The position numbers and the translations under genes are program-made. Under the pieces are notes generated by a model. The model ran no database searches and was not told the origin of the DNA. It worked only from the letters and a program-made list of their open reading frames with translations. Positions 30,142-39,387 of a DNA stretch of 64,000 nucleotides are shown here, piece after piece. The stretch covers positions 62,001 to 126,000 of the forward strand of contig JACRBN010000019.1 of the NCBI GenBank assembly GCA_016213105.1. Reading direction: 5' to 3'. Position 1 is the stretch's first letter, and each line of letters opens with the position of its first letter. This DNA is from Chloroflexota bacterium. GTDB taxonomy: Bacteria; Chloroflexota; Anaerolineae; Anaerolineales; Villigracilaceae.

Positions 30142-31475
30142 TTTGGCCTACAAAGGTAATGTGGCGGGAACTTGAGCGTTCCACGAAAATAAGTTTCATT
30201 GTAGTGATCTTGTTGTACACCGGGATGGCGATGATCGGGTGGTTCAAACCGGGCGCCTCCTGGAAGGACGCGCAGGTGTTCGCTTGGGCCAGTTCCCATT
30301 ATGAGCTTGGCCTGGATGTAACCCGGGGCTTCAATTTGAGCGCCGAGGGCATCGAGAGCGGTGTGCAAATGGGGGATTGTGAAGTGTACGTGATGGCCCC
30401 CCCGCTGTATCACCTGTTTTTGTCCGGTGTCTATGCATTGGGGGCGCAAAGCTGGCAGGCGCTGCGCATCGGGCCGTTCATTTATGGCCTGATTTATTTG
30501 TATGCCAGCCTGGCGCTGGCGGTCAAATATCTTAAAGGACAGGCGCGCAGTTGGCTGCTCCTGTTTACCCTCTCGCCCATGATCCTGATCTTCTCCGCAT
30601 GGAACGATCAACTGGCCATCACGTTGGGGTTTGCGGTGCTGGCCTACCTGTGTGTCACCAACTACCTGGAAACAGCGGAGACCAAATGGCTGGCCTGGGC
30701 TGGTGTCATCTACCTGCTGGGATTTTGGAATTCCTATATCATCCTCTCGATCCTGCCTTGTGTCTTTGTCCACCTGTTGCTGCACCCCGGGCTGTCCCGC
30801 CGTCAGAGGATATCGGGCATATCGGTCTTCTTTGGCTTCGTGCTGGCAGGCGCCCTGGTCAGCGCCGTGCATATTGCCCAACTGCCGGGCTCGCTCCAAT
30901 GGTTTGTCGACCGTATTGCGTATCGTTTTTCCAACCGCGAGGCCGATACAAATGGAGGCGGATCCATCAGCCTGGTCAGTTTTTTCATTCGCGAAGCCGG
31001 CCGTTATGTGACCCATTTCTCTCCCATTAGCATCTTGCTCGCCGTGGCCGCCCTGGGGGAGGTAATTCTTCGCTGGGTTCGGGAACGCGGTCAGGCAGCC
31101 CGCCAGCCGCAGGGATTGCAGACGGTGGGGACGGGGGCGCTGTTGTTGGTCTTCCTGTCCTGGGGCCTGCCCTCGCAGGCGGGGATACAGGTGGCGTATA
31201 TCCACCCGATCATGATGTATTACTCGACCGTGTTCCTGGCCTTCGGGTCGGTTCTGGGCTTGCAATGGCTGGCGGATAAAATCAAGCAGCCTGGGACCAG
31301 GATGCTGGTCGTCCGCCTGACCGTCCTGGTCTTTCTCGTCTTTTCCCTGACCCGCAGTGTTTTCAACCTGACCGGCGGGTCGCTGTCCGCCATCGTCACC
31401 GGCGTTCCTGAAAAGCCCGCGAAAACGTTTAGCCTTGATGAACTCAGGCAGTACACCTGCCGCAACTGGCGTTAG
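30138..31475 (+). CDS. Polytopic membrane protein, probable GT-C glycosyltransferase
   Basis: 445 residues from the ATG at 30138, which has a GGAGG site seven bases upstream and overlaps the preceding stop. About ten hydrophobic segments (first about 15-38). A large outside loop after the first segment contains acidic residues (SWKDAQVFAW and MGDCEVYVM), as expected for GT-C enzymes that use polyprenyl-phosphate sugars on the outer face. No named family is recognised. The two genes after it encode a DprE1/DprE2-like pair, so the natural hypothesis is a transferase using the polyprenyl-phosphate sugar they make. Confidence 0.55.
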   Translation: MIWPTKVMWRELERSTKISFIVVILLYTGMAMIGWFKPGASWKDAQVFAWASSHYELGLDVTRGFNLSAEGIESGVQMGDCEVYVMAPPLYHLFLSGVYALGAQSWQALRIGPFIYGLIYLYASLALAVKYLKGQARSWLLLFTLSPMILIFSAWNDQLAITLGFAVLAYLCVTNYLETAETKWLAWAGVIYLLGFWNSYIILSILPCVFVHLLLHPGLSRRQRISGISVFFGFVLAGALVSAVHIAQLPGSLQWFVDRIAYRFSNREADTNGGGSISLVSFFIREAGRYVTHFSPISILLAVAALGEVILRWVRERGQAARQPQGLQTVGTGALLLVFLSWGLPSQAGIQVAYIHPIMMYYSTVFLAFGSVLGLQWLADKIKQPGTRMLVVRLTVLVFLVFSLTRSVFNLTGGSLSAIVTGVPEKPAKTFSLDELRQYTCRNWR

Positions 31476-31525
31476 GGTGACGTCATGGATATGTTGGAAG
31501 AGGCTGCAATCTCCAGGAGAGAACT

Positions 31526-32869
31526 TTGACTCACAGTATGGCTGAAAAAGTATATGTCTCCTTCGATGGGGGCTATTCCATAAAGACGCAATATCAACAA
31601 CCGGATCGCTATCGCATGCTGGTGGATGCCGATGCGGGCGGGTATGCCAGGATCGCGCGCGGCGGCGGATATTCCTACGCGGCGGCCAGTTTCGGGGCCG
31701 AGGGCGTGACCCAGGAGATGGGCTCGTTCAACCGTGTGATCCGATTTGTTCCGCAAGAGCGTCTCATTGAAGTTGAGGCCGGCATCACTTTGGGCGACTT
31801 GATCGGGATTACGATGCCCCAGGGCTTATGGCTGCCGGTTGTGCCTGGCTACCCGGGCATCATGGTGGGCGGCTGCATTGCCGCCAATGTGCATGGCAAG
31901 AACCCTGCCAGGAATGGCGCATTCATCAATTTTGTCGAGGAGATTGCGCTGTTTCACCCTGCAAACGGCGTGACGCGTGTGTCTCGCAGCGCGAATCCCC
32001 ATGTGTTCGAACTCACCTGCGGTGGATATGGCTTGACCGGCGTGATCCTGTCTGCGACCTTGCGGCTGGAGACCTTGCCGGGCAGCCAGTTAACCAGGCA
32101 ACGGACAGCGGTGGGGAGTCTGGTGGAGGCGGCTCGCGTTTTGCGGGAATTGTCAGATACCAATGCCTTTGCGTACACCTTTGCCGATGCCGTGCCGGCG
32201 GCGCGCACGTTTGGGCGGGGATTTGTGTATTCAGGTGATTTCGTTCCCGGGAGCGTTTCCCGGAAGGGGGGCGCCGATACCTATCAGAAAATGACCTCGG
32301 AAAAACGGGCGCTTTTGCCGGTCTCGGCCTGGCAGGGCGGGTTGATATCCAGGATGTTCAATACCGCATATTGGACCATGGAAGCGATGCTGCCCGCGCG
32401 CCAGCAGATCACCCTCTTTGCGTCGCTTTTTCCCTTTGCGAAGAAGACGATCTATTTCTACCTTTTCGGCAAACGCGGACTGGCCGAATATCAGACTTTG
32501 GTTCCGCTCGATCAAGCCGAAGGGTTCTTGCAGGAACTTCAGCGCCTCATCCTAAAAAAGAGGCCGCCTGCCCTGATGATGTCGCTCAAGGCCTTTCGGG
32601 GACGGCAAAAATACCTGCGCTTCGAGCGGGACGGCATTTGCACCACGCTTAATTTGATCCGTTCCGCCTCCACCCTGGAATTTCTGCCCCTGTTGGATGA
32701 ACTGGTGATCGCCTCGGGAGGCATTCCGCATATCATCAAAGATTCCCGCCTTCCGGGTGAAATGGTGCGCAGAAGCTATCCAGAATATGAAGCGTTTCGC
32801 CAGGCGTTGCATGATTATGACCCGGCGCGCCTCTATCGCTCCGAGCTGTCCCAGAGGCTTGGGCTATGA
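31526..32869 (+). CDS. FAD-dependent oxidase, DprE1-like (polyprenyl-phosphoryl-sugar 2-epimerase subunit)
   Basis: 447 residues from a TTG at 31526, which stands five bases after AGGAGA; the ATG at 31538 would be 17 bases away. VAO-type FAD domain: RIARGGGYSYAAASFG and GGCIAANVHGKNPARNGAF, the latter very close to the conserved HGKN loop of mycobacterial DprE1. GGYGLTGVIL follows. DprE1 oxidises C2 of decaprenyl-phosphoryl-ribose; its partner DprE2 reduces it to the arabinose epimer. The next gene is a DprE2-like SDR and overlaps by four bases, which supports the pairing. No UbiA-type phosphoribosyl transferase is in the window. Confidence 0.75.
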   Translation: MTHSMAEKVYVSFDGGYSIKTQYQQPDRYRMLVDADAGGYARIARGGGYSYAAASFGAEGVTQEMGSFNRVIRFVPQERLIEVEAGITLGDLIGITMPQGLWLPVVPGYPGIMVGGCIAANVHGKNPARNGAFINFVEEIALFHPANGVTRVSRSANPHVFELTCGGYGLTGVILSATLRLETLPGSQLTRQRTAVGSLVEAARVLRELSDTNAFAYTFADAVPAARTFGRGFVYSGDFVPGSVSRKGGADTYQKMTSEKRALLPVSAWQGGLISRMFNTAYWTMEAMLPARQQITLFASLFPFAKKTIYFYLFGKRGLAEYQTLVPLDQAEGFLQELQRLILKKRPPALMMSLKAFRGRQKYLRFERDGICTTLNLIRSASTLEFLPLLDELVIASGGIPHIIKDSRLPGEMVRRSYPEYEAFRQALHDYDPARLYRSELSQRLGL

Positions 32870-33600
32870 ATTACGTTATCGTGGGAGCCTCCGCTGGCGT
32901 CGGCCGGGCGCTCGCTTATCAATTTGCCAGGGCGGGCCACAACCTGGTGGTGGCCGCCTCGGATGCGCGCGACCTGGAAGCGACAGCCTCGGACCTGCGC
33001 ATCCGCTGCGGGGTCCGGGTGGAAACTGTGGTGATGGATCTGGCCCGAATCGATGAAACAGCCCTGCGACAAATTGAGCAGGCTGCCGGGGATTTGGGCG
33101 GCCTGCACGGCTTGCTGCTCCCGGCTGGCACGGTCTCGCCGGATGATACGGCGCATGCCGCTTCCGGGGAAATCGACCGATTGACCCGTGTCAACTACCT
33201 TTCGATGGCCTCCGTTATCCAACGACTTTTGCCCTTGCTGCAGGGACATCCAGCCGTGATCGTGGGTTTTGGAAGCGTGGCTGCGATGCGCGGAAGGGGG
33301 AGGAATGTAGCCTATGCCGCGGCGAAGCGGGCGCTGGAAAGTTTCTTTGAAAGCCTGCGCCATGCCTTCTCCAACACCGACCTGAATGTCCAGTTTTACG
33401 TTCTCGGGTATATGAATACGCAGATGGCTTTCGGGATTCGCACCTTGCTGCCCAAGGCTGATCCTGACCGGTTGAGCCGGGTTGTGCTGGCCAATATAGC
33501 CCGGGACACTGGTGTTATGTATTATCCTCGTTATTGGCGCTTTATAAATTGGGTTATCAGGATGATTCCCTGGCAACTGTATAAGCGCCTGAATTTCTAA
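32866..33600 (+). CDS. SDR reductase, DprE2-like
   Basis: 244 residues, classical short-chain dehydrogenase size. The cofactor motif is GASAGVGRALAYQFA. The active-site Ser is in VGFGSVAAM and Tyr/Lys in YAAAKRALESF (about 150-154). The final 30 residues (WRFINWVIRMIPWQLYKRL) form a hydrophobic basic helix like the membrane-attaching end of DprE2. Paired with the overlapping DprE1-like gene it should complete a two-step 2-epimerisation of a polyprenyl-phosphate sugar. Confidence 0.72.
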   Translation: MNYVIVGASAGVGRALAYQFARAGHNLVVAASDARDLEATASDLRIRCGVRVETVVMDLARIDETALRQIEQAAGDLGGLHGLLLPAGTVSPDDTAHAASGEIDRLTRVNYLSMASVIQRLLPLLQGHPAVIVGFGSVAAMRGRGRNVAYAAAKRALESFFESLRHAFSNTDLNVQFYVLGYMNTQMAFGIRTLLPKADPDRLSRVVLANIARDTGVMYYPRYWRFINWVIRMIPWQLYKRLNF

Positions 33601-33625
33601 GCAAAGATGGAAGGCAAAATTTTCG

Positions 33626-34348
33626 ATGTCTATTAGCCTGTTTTTTCCTGTATATGGGGATGAGGGCACGGTGCGTTTGGTGGCGGAAAAGGCCTTGCGA
33701 TTCCTGGCGGAAGTGGATACCGAATACGAAATCATCATCGTGGATGACGGTTCCCCGGACAGGTCGGGAGAAATTGCGGATATGTTGGCACAGGAATATT
33801 CGTGTATCCACGTGATCCATCATCCTAAAAATCTGGGGTATGGTGCGGCGCTCCAATCCGGGTTGGCTGCCTGTAAATTTGAGTACATTTGCATGATCGA
33901 TGGCGACGATGAATATGACATCTATGATTTTCATAAATTACTGAAGTTGAAGGAATATTACGACCTGATCATTACGTTTCGCTACAAGAAACTATATTCC
34001 AATATGCGTATTTTTATTTCCTGGGTTTACAATATTTTATTGCGCTGGATGTTTCGAACCCCTTTTCGAGACGTATCGACCGGAATTCGCCTGATACGAA
34101 AGTCTGCCATCCAGGCCATTGAGCTCGAATCGAATAGTCCATTCATTGGCGCCGAAATGGCCACGAAGTTAATGCTCAAAGGCTATCGGATTGGGGAAGT
34201 GGGGATTCAAACTTTTCCCCGGGCGTTCGGGACAGGAGCCTCGACTTCTCTGCCTAATATTCTTGCCACCATGCGGGATATGTGGCGCATCTACAATAAG
34301 GTTTTTTCTGATCATTATGATTTACCCCCGGAACGGGGTCGGGCATAA
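33626..34348 (+). CDS. DPM1/GtrB-like family 2 glycosyltransferase
   Basis: 240 residues. GT-A core: SLFFPVYGDEGTV, YEIIIVDDGSPDRSG, NLGYGAALQSGL and MIDGDDEYD. The later PFRDVSTGIRLIRKSA segment is typical of dolichyl/polyprenyl-phosphate sugar synthases. It lacks the C-terminal membrane pair of GtrB. It probably charges polyprenyl phosphate with a hexose, giving a donor for an outer-face GT-C enzyme. A GGAAGG site lies before the ATG. From here to about 44.1 kb the coding sequence is visibly richer in A/T than the genes to the left. Confidence 0.78.
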   Translation: MSISLFFPVYGDEGTVRLVAEKALRFLAEVDTEYEIIIVDDGSPDRSGEIADMLAQEYSCIHVIHHPKNLGYGAALQSGLAACKFEYICMIDGDDEYDIYDFHKLLKLKEYYDLIITFRYKKLYSNMRIFISWVYNILLRWMFRTPFRDVSTGIRLIRKSAIQAIELESNSPFIGAEMATKLMLKGYRIGEVGIQTFPRAFGTGASTSLPNILATMRDMWRIYNKVFSDHYDLPPERGRA

Positions 34349-34373
34349 AAATTTTATGGGATGAAGGCTGGAT

Positions 34374-35327
34374 ATGGCTGAATTATGCGTATGTGTGCCA
34401 ACCGCCCGCCGCCCTGCGATGGTTGCGCGCTTATTAGAGAACCTGGCTGTGCAGATTCGTAGGCCGGATGAAATCCTGATTGTGGATGCCTCGCAGGATG
34501 ATGAAACCCAGTCTGTGGTCTCAGCGTGGCAGGCCCAGTTTCCCAATAGTTTGCGCCGTGTAAAAAGTGATCTTGGCTTGACCTTGCAGCGTAATGTGGG
34601 TATTGACAACACGAATGCAGATTTTATCTGCATGTTGGACGATGATGTTTTGCTGGAACCGGATTGCCTGGAAAAAATGGAAACGTTTCTGCTTTCTTCT
34701 GACGGAGAGGCCTATGGTGCGGTCAGCGCTTATATCACCAATGAGTATGGACGGGATTTTTTCAAGTACCAGAAACTTTATCGTAAATCGGGAATCTATG
34801 ACGGCGAATTGAAACCCGGCCGTTGGCTGTATTGTGGAGATTTCCTGGAACTTAGTACCTTAAAGCCTTTTGAAGGAATCTATCGGAGCGAATTTGTTCC
34901 CGCTGGCGCTGCCATGTTCCGCCGTCAGACGCTTATCCAGGTCAGACCAGACTCAAATTTCCGCTTTGGCGGAGAGGACAAACATTTGACCTTGCGTATT
35001 TCACAACATTATCCAATTGGAGTGTTGGGACAGGCGCGCCTGCAGCATGACCATGTCTCCGGGGGAGTGCGGAAATCGCCCTGGCTTCAGGGTATACTGT
35101 CCATGCGGAACAAGGCAATCATTTTGCGAGAGTGCGATCCTCGGCCCAGTTGGGCGCGGTATATGACTTATTTGGTTTTTCAATTTTTCGATCTGGTACG
35201 GATAACCCTAAGTAATATTTTCGTGGGCCGCTGGCGAAACCTTCCTTGGGTGGTAGGAAATTGGGCGGGATGGGGGTGGAACCTGTTCATCCCACCCAAC
35301 AGACGGTCAAAAAGGATTTTTTTGTAA
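34374..35327 (+). CDS. Family 2 glycosyltransferase
   Basis: 317 residues. GT-A core: CVCVPTARRPAMVARLLENL, DEILIVDASQDDET, NVGIDNTNADFICMLDDDVLLEPD. The acceptor-side region contains FVPAGAAMFRRQTL and GGEDKHLTLR, typical of a rhamnosyl or galactosyl transferase-like GT2 branch. There are hydrophobic stretches near the C-terminus (YLVFQFFDLVRITL), so membrane association is likely. The next gene starts two bases after the stop. Confidence 0.82.
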   Translation: MAELCVCVPTARRPAMVARLLENLAVQIRRPDEILIVDASQDDETQSVVSAWQAQFPNSLRRVKSDLGLTLQRNVGIDNTNADFICMLDDDVLLEPDCLEKMETFLLSSDGEAYGAVSAYITNEYGRDFFKYQKLYRKSGIYDGELKPGRWLYCGDFLELSTLKPFEGIYRSEFVPAGAAMFRRQTLIQVRPDSNFRFGGEDKHLTLRISQHYPIGVLGQARLQHDHVSGGVRKSPWLQGILSMRNKAIILRECDPRPSWARYMTYLVFQFFDLVRITLSNIFVGRWRNLPWVVGNWAGWGWNLFIPPNRRSKRIFL

Positions 35328-35328
35328 T

Positions 35329-36633
35329 ATGATGGCATATGTTGCATTGACGTTACTGGCCCTTTGGGGTTTTTTCCCGGGGTTGGCGCCAAACATCGGG
35401 CCGATTCCGACTTTTGTGCTGTTGGTTGGGGGTGTGGGGGTGTGGGGTTTTTCACAGCTAAAGGCCCGCCATTTACCGTCTGGATGGGCCTGGTTCCTGG
35501 CTGTAGGATTTGCGCTGGTGATCTCCCAAATCTACGCGGTTCGTGCGTTGGATACCTTGCAGCGTAGCATTGCCCTGGCTGCGCTGTGGATTATGGTCCC
35601 CTTCGTGGGTATGGCCCTCAAGGAAGACCGTTATCTGACGTATTTCACGAGTGTTTGTACCATACTGTTGTTATTTGTTGATGTGTACATCTTTTTGTTC
35701 GGAAATGAATTGTTTCTGCCCCAGGCCACGGGACGAATTGGCCCATTGCGCTTGTCTCTCAACGATCTTGGGTTCCAGTTGGCAATGACTTCGGCTATCG
35801 TGTGGTCATGGGTCGCAAGCGATCAGGTCTCGCGTTTCAAGCGCATTATGCTGTTGGCTGTGATTTCCCTGTCTTTGCTGGTCGAGCTGTTGTATCTTGG
35901 AAGCCGCGCGGCATTGATTGGCTTGATGGTGGCGCCCATTAGCGCCCTGGCGCTTACTTCGGTTGGCCGCAGGTGGGGCAATTCGTTTACGCGGCTGGTT
36001 GTAATTCTTGGAGCTGGACTGTTGTTGGTGTGGTACCTGTATTCCAACGCACTATTGCCCCCGTCAATTCATCGGCGCTTGGAACTTCTTTTGGACCCGG
36101 CCGCAGATGGGTCGGCAATGTTACGTGTTTCGTTTACCAAAAAAGCCTGGCTAATGTTCCAGGATTACCCGCTCACCGGGGGAGGTTTTGGGAATTTCAG
36201 GTTCTATGAGTACGGCCAAAGCGCTCCGGTGGTCGACCAGTATGGGCATATCCGTTACGTGGGCTCCGATGTGCATAATACACATTCTCTTTACTTACAG
36301 ATTCTTGGCGAAACAGGCCTGTTTGGAATTTTTTCCTTTGGAGGACTTTTTATTTTCTATGCGGTTTCTTTTGTAAAAATAATGCGAACTGGAAGCGCCA
36401 TCCCTGTTACTCGATTAAGCGTTTTGGCTTGGATTCCAGTTTTCTTTGAATTTTCATTCTTTCATGACACTATTAATTACTATACCCTGGCTTTGTTTGC
36501 ACTGGGATATGGCGCCATATACAATATATTTGTGACCAATACTGCACCCGATATTGCACCTCAAAGGGAGAAGAAATTGTCCTACTTGCCGCGTTCTGTA
36601 AGTAGAATGTCGTCGGGCAGGTGGAAAAGATAG
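35329..36633 (+). CDS. O-antigen polymerase/ligase-like membrane protein (Wzy/WaaL family)
   Basis: 434 residues with 10-12 hydrophobic segments. The signature Wzy_C region reads LGSRAALIGLMVAPISAL. The long outer loop contains YPLTGGGFGNFRF and DVHNTHSLYLQILGETGLFGI, where the Arg and His residues are those implicated in Wzy/WaaL chemistry. It probably polymerises repeat units delivered by Wzx, or ligates chains to an anchor; the two cannot be separated by sequence. It follows the GT2 gene by two bases. Confidence 0.82.
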   Translation: MMAYVALTLLALWGFFPGLAPNIGPIPTFVLLVGGVGVWGFSQLKARHLPSGWAWFLAVGFALVISQIYAVRALDTLQRSIALAALWIMVPFVGMALKEDRYLTYFTSVCTILLLFVDVYIFLFGNELFLPQATGRIGPLRLSLNDLGFQLAMTSAIVWSWVASDQVSRFKRIMLLAVISLSLLVELLYLGSRAALIGLMVAPISALALTSVGRRWGNSFTRLVVILGAGLLLVWYLYSNALLPPSIHRRLELLLDPAADGSAMLRVSFTKKAWLMFQDYPLTGGGFGNFRFYEYGQSAPVVDQYGHIRYVGSDVHNTHSLYLQILGETGLFGIFSFGGLFIFYAVSFVKIMRTGSAIPVTRLSVLAWIPVFFEFSFFHDTINYYTLALFALGYGAIYNIFVTNTAPDIAPQREKKLSYLPRSVSRMSSGRWKR

Positions 36634-36712
36634 TGTACGCTTGAGCAGGAATGTGGGATGAAATCATTGTATTTTATCGAACCGTTTTCTGATAACCTGG
36701 GTGGAGTGAGCC

Positions 36713-38062
36713 ATGAATGCCTGGTTTGCTAATAAATTGTATTTGGGGTTGCAGGCCCTGCGGGGTGAACCTGTGGCAACTGCATTGGCAGACGTTTATC
36801 GCACTGAGTTTATGCCTTTGGAGCAGTTGCGGGCCGTCCAAGCGGAAAGGATGAAGGAGCAGATCCGCTTTGCAGTTCGAAATGTGCCGTATTATCAGGA
36901 GATGTACGTCCCTTACGCAGAGCAGATCGAAAAGTTGGAAGGCTGGGAGGATGTGCAGGCGCTGATGGAGCGGCTGCCGGCGGTGGAAAAAGAGGATGTG
37001 CTCCAAAGGCCGGAGCGCTTGACGGCGCGAAACGTTGGGAAACTTCGGACGCACCCGGACAAGACCTCCGGGTCCACGGGGACGCCGATCGTTTTTCCGT
37101 GCGACCAGAAGGCCTGGGCATATCGACATGCACTGACGATCCGGACGATGAAGATGCACGGGGTGGAGAACGGGGAACCGTATGCATTGCTGTTTGGATT
37201 GCATTGGAACAAACTGGCCCGCACCCAGGTGAAACTGCGGGATTGGGTCTTCAATCGGGTGCGTGTATCGGCATTCGACCTGGGAAAGGACACCTTCGAA
37301 GAGTATTATCAGAAGGTCAAGGCTCACAAGCCGACGCATTTCATGGGGTATCCGTCCTCGACGTACGATTTCTGTTTTCTGGCTCATGAGCGCGGGATCG
37401 ACTTGCGGGAACTGCGCCTGAAGGCGTTATTCCTGACCTCGGAGCCATTGTTTGAGCACCAACGTCAGTTGATGGAGGAAGTGACTGGGACACACTGCGT
37501 GAACATCTATGGGAGTGCAGAGGGCGGATTGAGCGCATTCGAATGTCCGTCGGGGAACCTGCACGTGACGGCTGAAGCGACATGGATGCGAAAGCGGGGA
37601 TTGACGGGCTCGGGTGCGGAGTTTCTGGTGACGGACATGATGCTGCGGGCGTTTCCGATGATAAATTATGGGATCGGGGATGAGGGGGAGTTCAAGGAAG
37701 GGCGATGTGATTGTGGCAGATCGCACCCGATGATTAAGGTGCTCAGCGGACGTTCCGGGGAGCCGATCGTGCTGCCCAATGGCAGGCGCATTAATGCAAA
37801 CCTGCCGTCGTATATCTTTAAGCCATTTGCCAGGTTGAGGGTCATTCGAAGGTTTCGTTTTGTTTTGCAGGGCAGGGACTTAAGGTTGTATTTGGTCGTG
37901 TCCGATGGGTTTGGAGGGGAACATATGGGAGCGGTGGAGCGTGAGGTGCGGGCGGCTTTTGGCGAAGACATCCTGTTTTCGACGCACATTGTTCCCGCTC
38001 TCACCCCATTGCCCAATGCCAAGCACAGGACTTTTATAGTTCTGCCCGTCCTTGACACATGA
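36713..38062 (+). CDS. CapK/PaaK-like adenylate-forming enzyme, copy 1
   Basis: 449 residues. The phosphate loop is DKTSGSTGTPIVFPCD near 116-130, the A-motif region is CVNIYGSAEGGL, and a short Cys pair follows (GRCDCGRSHPM), as in CapK-type proteins of capsule loci. PaaK enzymes activate acids as acyl-adenylates; CapK-like members are thought to tailor polysaccharides with acyl or amino-acid groups, but the reaction is not established. A second copy at 40560-41894 is nearly the same along its full length in both protein and DNA. The two copies form a direct repeat of about 1.33 kb, separated by about 2.5 kb. Confidence 0.8.
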   Translation: MNAWFANKLYLGLQALRGEPVATALADVYRTEFMPLEQLRAVQAERMKEQIRFAVRNVPYYQEMYVPYAEQIEKLEGWEDVQALMERLPAVEKEDVLQRPERLTARNVGKLRTHPDKTSGSTGTPIVFPCDQKAWAYRHALTIRTMKMHGVENGEPYALLFGLHWNKLARTQVKLRDWVFNRVRVSAFDLGKDTFEEYYQKVKAHKPTHFMGYPSSTYDFCFLAHERGIDLRELRLKALFLTSEPLFEHQRQLMEEVTGTHCVNIYGSAEGGLSAFECPSGNLHVTAEATWMRKRGLTGSGAEFLVTDMMLRAFPMINYGIGDEGEFKEGRCDCGRSHPMIKVLSGRSGEPIVLPNGRRINANLPSYIFKPFARLRVIRRFRFVLQGRDLRLYLVVSDGFGGEHMGAVEREVRAAFGEDILFSTHIVPALTPLPNAKHRTFIVLPVLDT

Positions 38063-38188
38063 ATTTTCCCCCTGCCGGTCAAGGCAGGCCAGTGTTGGGT
38101 AAACTTCCATTTGCCGGCGGCATTTCATTTTACGCGTGGCTGATCCTCTCGTATCACAGGTTGCATTACAAATAACAGGTACTGATTT

Positions 38189-39370
38189 ATGTCTGGTCTT
38201 TCCATCGGTTATTACTATCACATTCCTGCAAAAATCATCGACGGGAGTATCCATACTGCCGGTCCCCAGGGCTGTTTTATCGACAGCCTGGCCGCGCAGT
38301 GTGAACGCATTTATTGTTTCTTGTATTCCCCACGGGAAAGTGAACTCGATACACTCGATTACCGCATCCAGGCCGCGAATGTGGAACTGGTTGATATCGG
38401 GCCTCATTCATCGGTGCTGAACGTTATGTTCAACGCCCGCGCTTTCACACGGTCTTTGCGGGAATATCTGCCTAAACTGAATGTGGTTTTTCTGCGAGGG
38501 CCTTCTCCCTTGCTGCCGCAGATGGCCGAAGCCGCCGGGCATACGCCCGTTGTTTTGTTGCTTGTGGGCAACTATCTGACCAATATCGATAATCTACCCC
38601 AGCCCCGTTGGCGCAAGGAGGCCATCCGCTACTGGGCAATGTGGAATCAATGGGGAGAGCGGAACATTGCCAGGAGATGCCTGACCTTTGTCAATAGTCG
38701 GGAACTATATCGGGATCTGGAACCCATTTCCAGACAATTAATTGAGATAAGAACCACTACATTGCGCTTGGAGGATTTCCACCAGCGGGATGATACGTGT
38801 GAAGGGCCTCCCTATCGTTTGCTTTATACCGGACGAATGGACCGTACCAAGGGCCTGTTTGAAATTGTCGAGGCAGTGTCCTTGTTGGTCTCACAGGGAG
38901 TGGATGTGACCCTTGATTTGGTGGGTGCTCCGATCCGCAACGATCCCATTCTAGAGGAGCTTAAGACGTTTGCACTGGAAAATGGAATCGATGATTGTGT
39001 GCATTACCTGGGTTTTAAACCTTTGGGGCCGGAACTATTTTCATGTTATAAAAATGCAGACATTTATCTTACAGCCTCCATATCGTCGGAAGGATTTCCG
39101 CGTACCCTTTGGGAGGCGATGTCGCATGGTACGCCGGTTGTAACGACAAGGGTTGGATCGATACCATATTATCTTACGGATAAACAAACGGCAATTCTGG
39201 TCGCTCCCAAATCTGCTTACGAACTGTCTGAAGCAGTTAAACTTCTGATTACTGACCAGACTCTGAGACGTAACATTATTCAGAATGCATATGCTTTGGT
39301 AAAGGAAAATACCCTGGAACGGCGGGCAGGCGAATTGGTCGATCATATTAAGTCGTTTTTAGCGAACTAG
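38189..39370 (+). CDS. GT4 glycosyltransferase (paralogue of the gene at 28966)
   Basis: 393 residues. The donor domain starts YRLLYTGRMDRTKGLFEIVEAV and includes VDVTLDLVGAP. The E-x7-E-like segment is SSEGFPRTLWEAMSHGTPVVTT. The N-terminal half differs from ordinary GT4 proteins but shares the RTTTL segment with the enzyme at 28966. Cytoplasmic. It lies between the two CapK-like copies together with the next gene, so the group may act on one repeat unit. The ATG at 38189 follows about 125 bases without a gene. Confidence 0.82.
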   Translation: MSGLSIGYYYHIPAKIIDGSIHTAGPQGCFIDSLAAQCERIYCFLYSPRESELDTLDYRIQAANVELVDIGPHSSVLNVMFNARAFTRSLREYLPKLNVVFLRGPSPLLPQMAEAAGHTPVVLLLVGNYLTNIDNLPQPRWRKEAIRYWAMWNQWGERNIARRCLTFVNSRELYRDLEPISRQLIEIRTTTLRLEDFHQRDDTCEGPPYRLLYTGRMDRTKGLFEIVEAVSLLVSQGVDVTLDLVGAPIRNDPILEELKTFALENGIDDCVHYLGFKPLGPELFSCYKNADIYLTASISSEGFPRTLWEAMSHGTPVVTTRVGSIPYYLTDKQTAILVAPKSAYELSEAVKLLITDQTLRRNIIQNAYALVKENTLERRAGELVDHIKSFLAN

Positions 39371-39387
39371 AGAATAACTGAGGCTAA

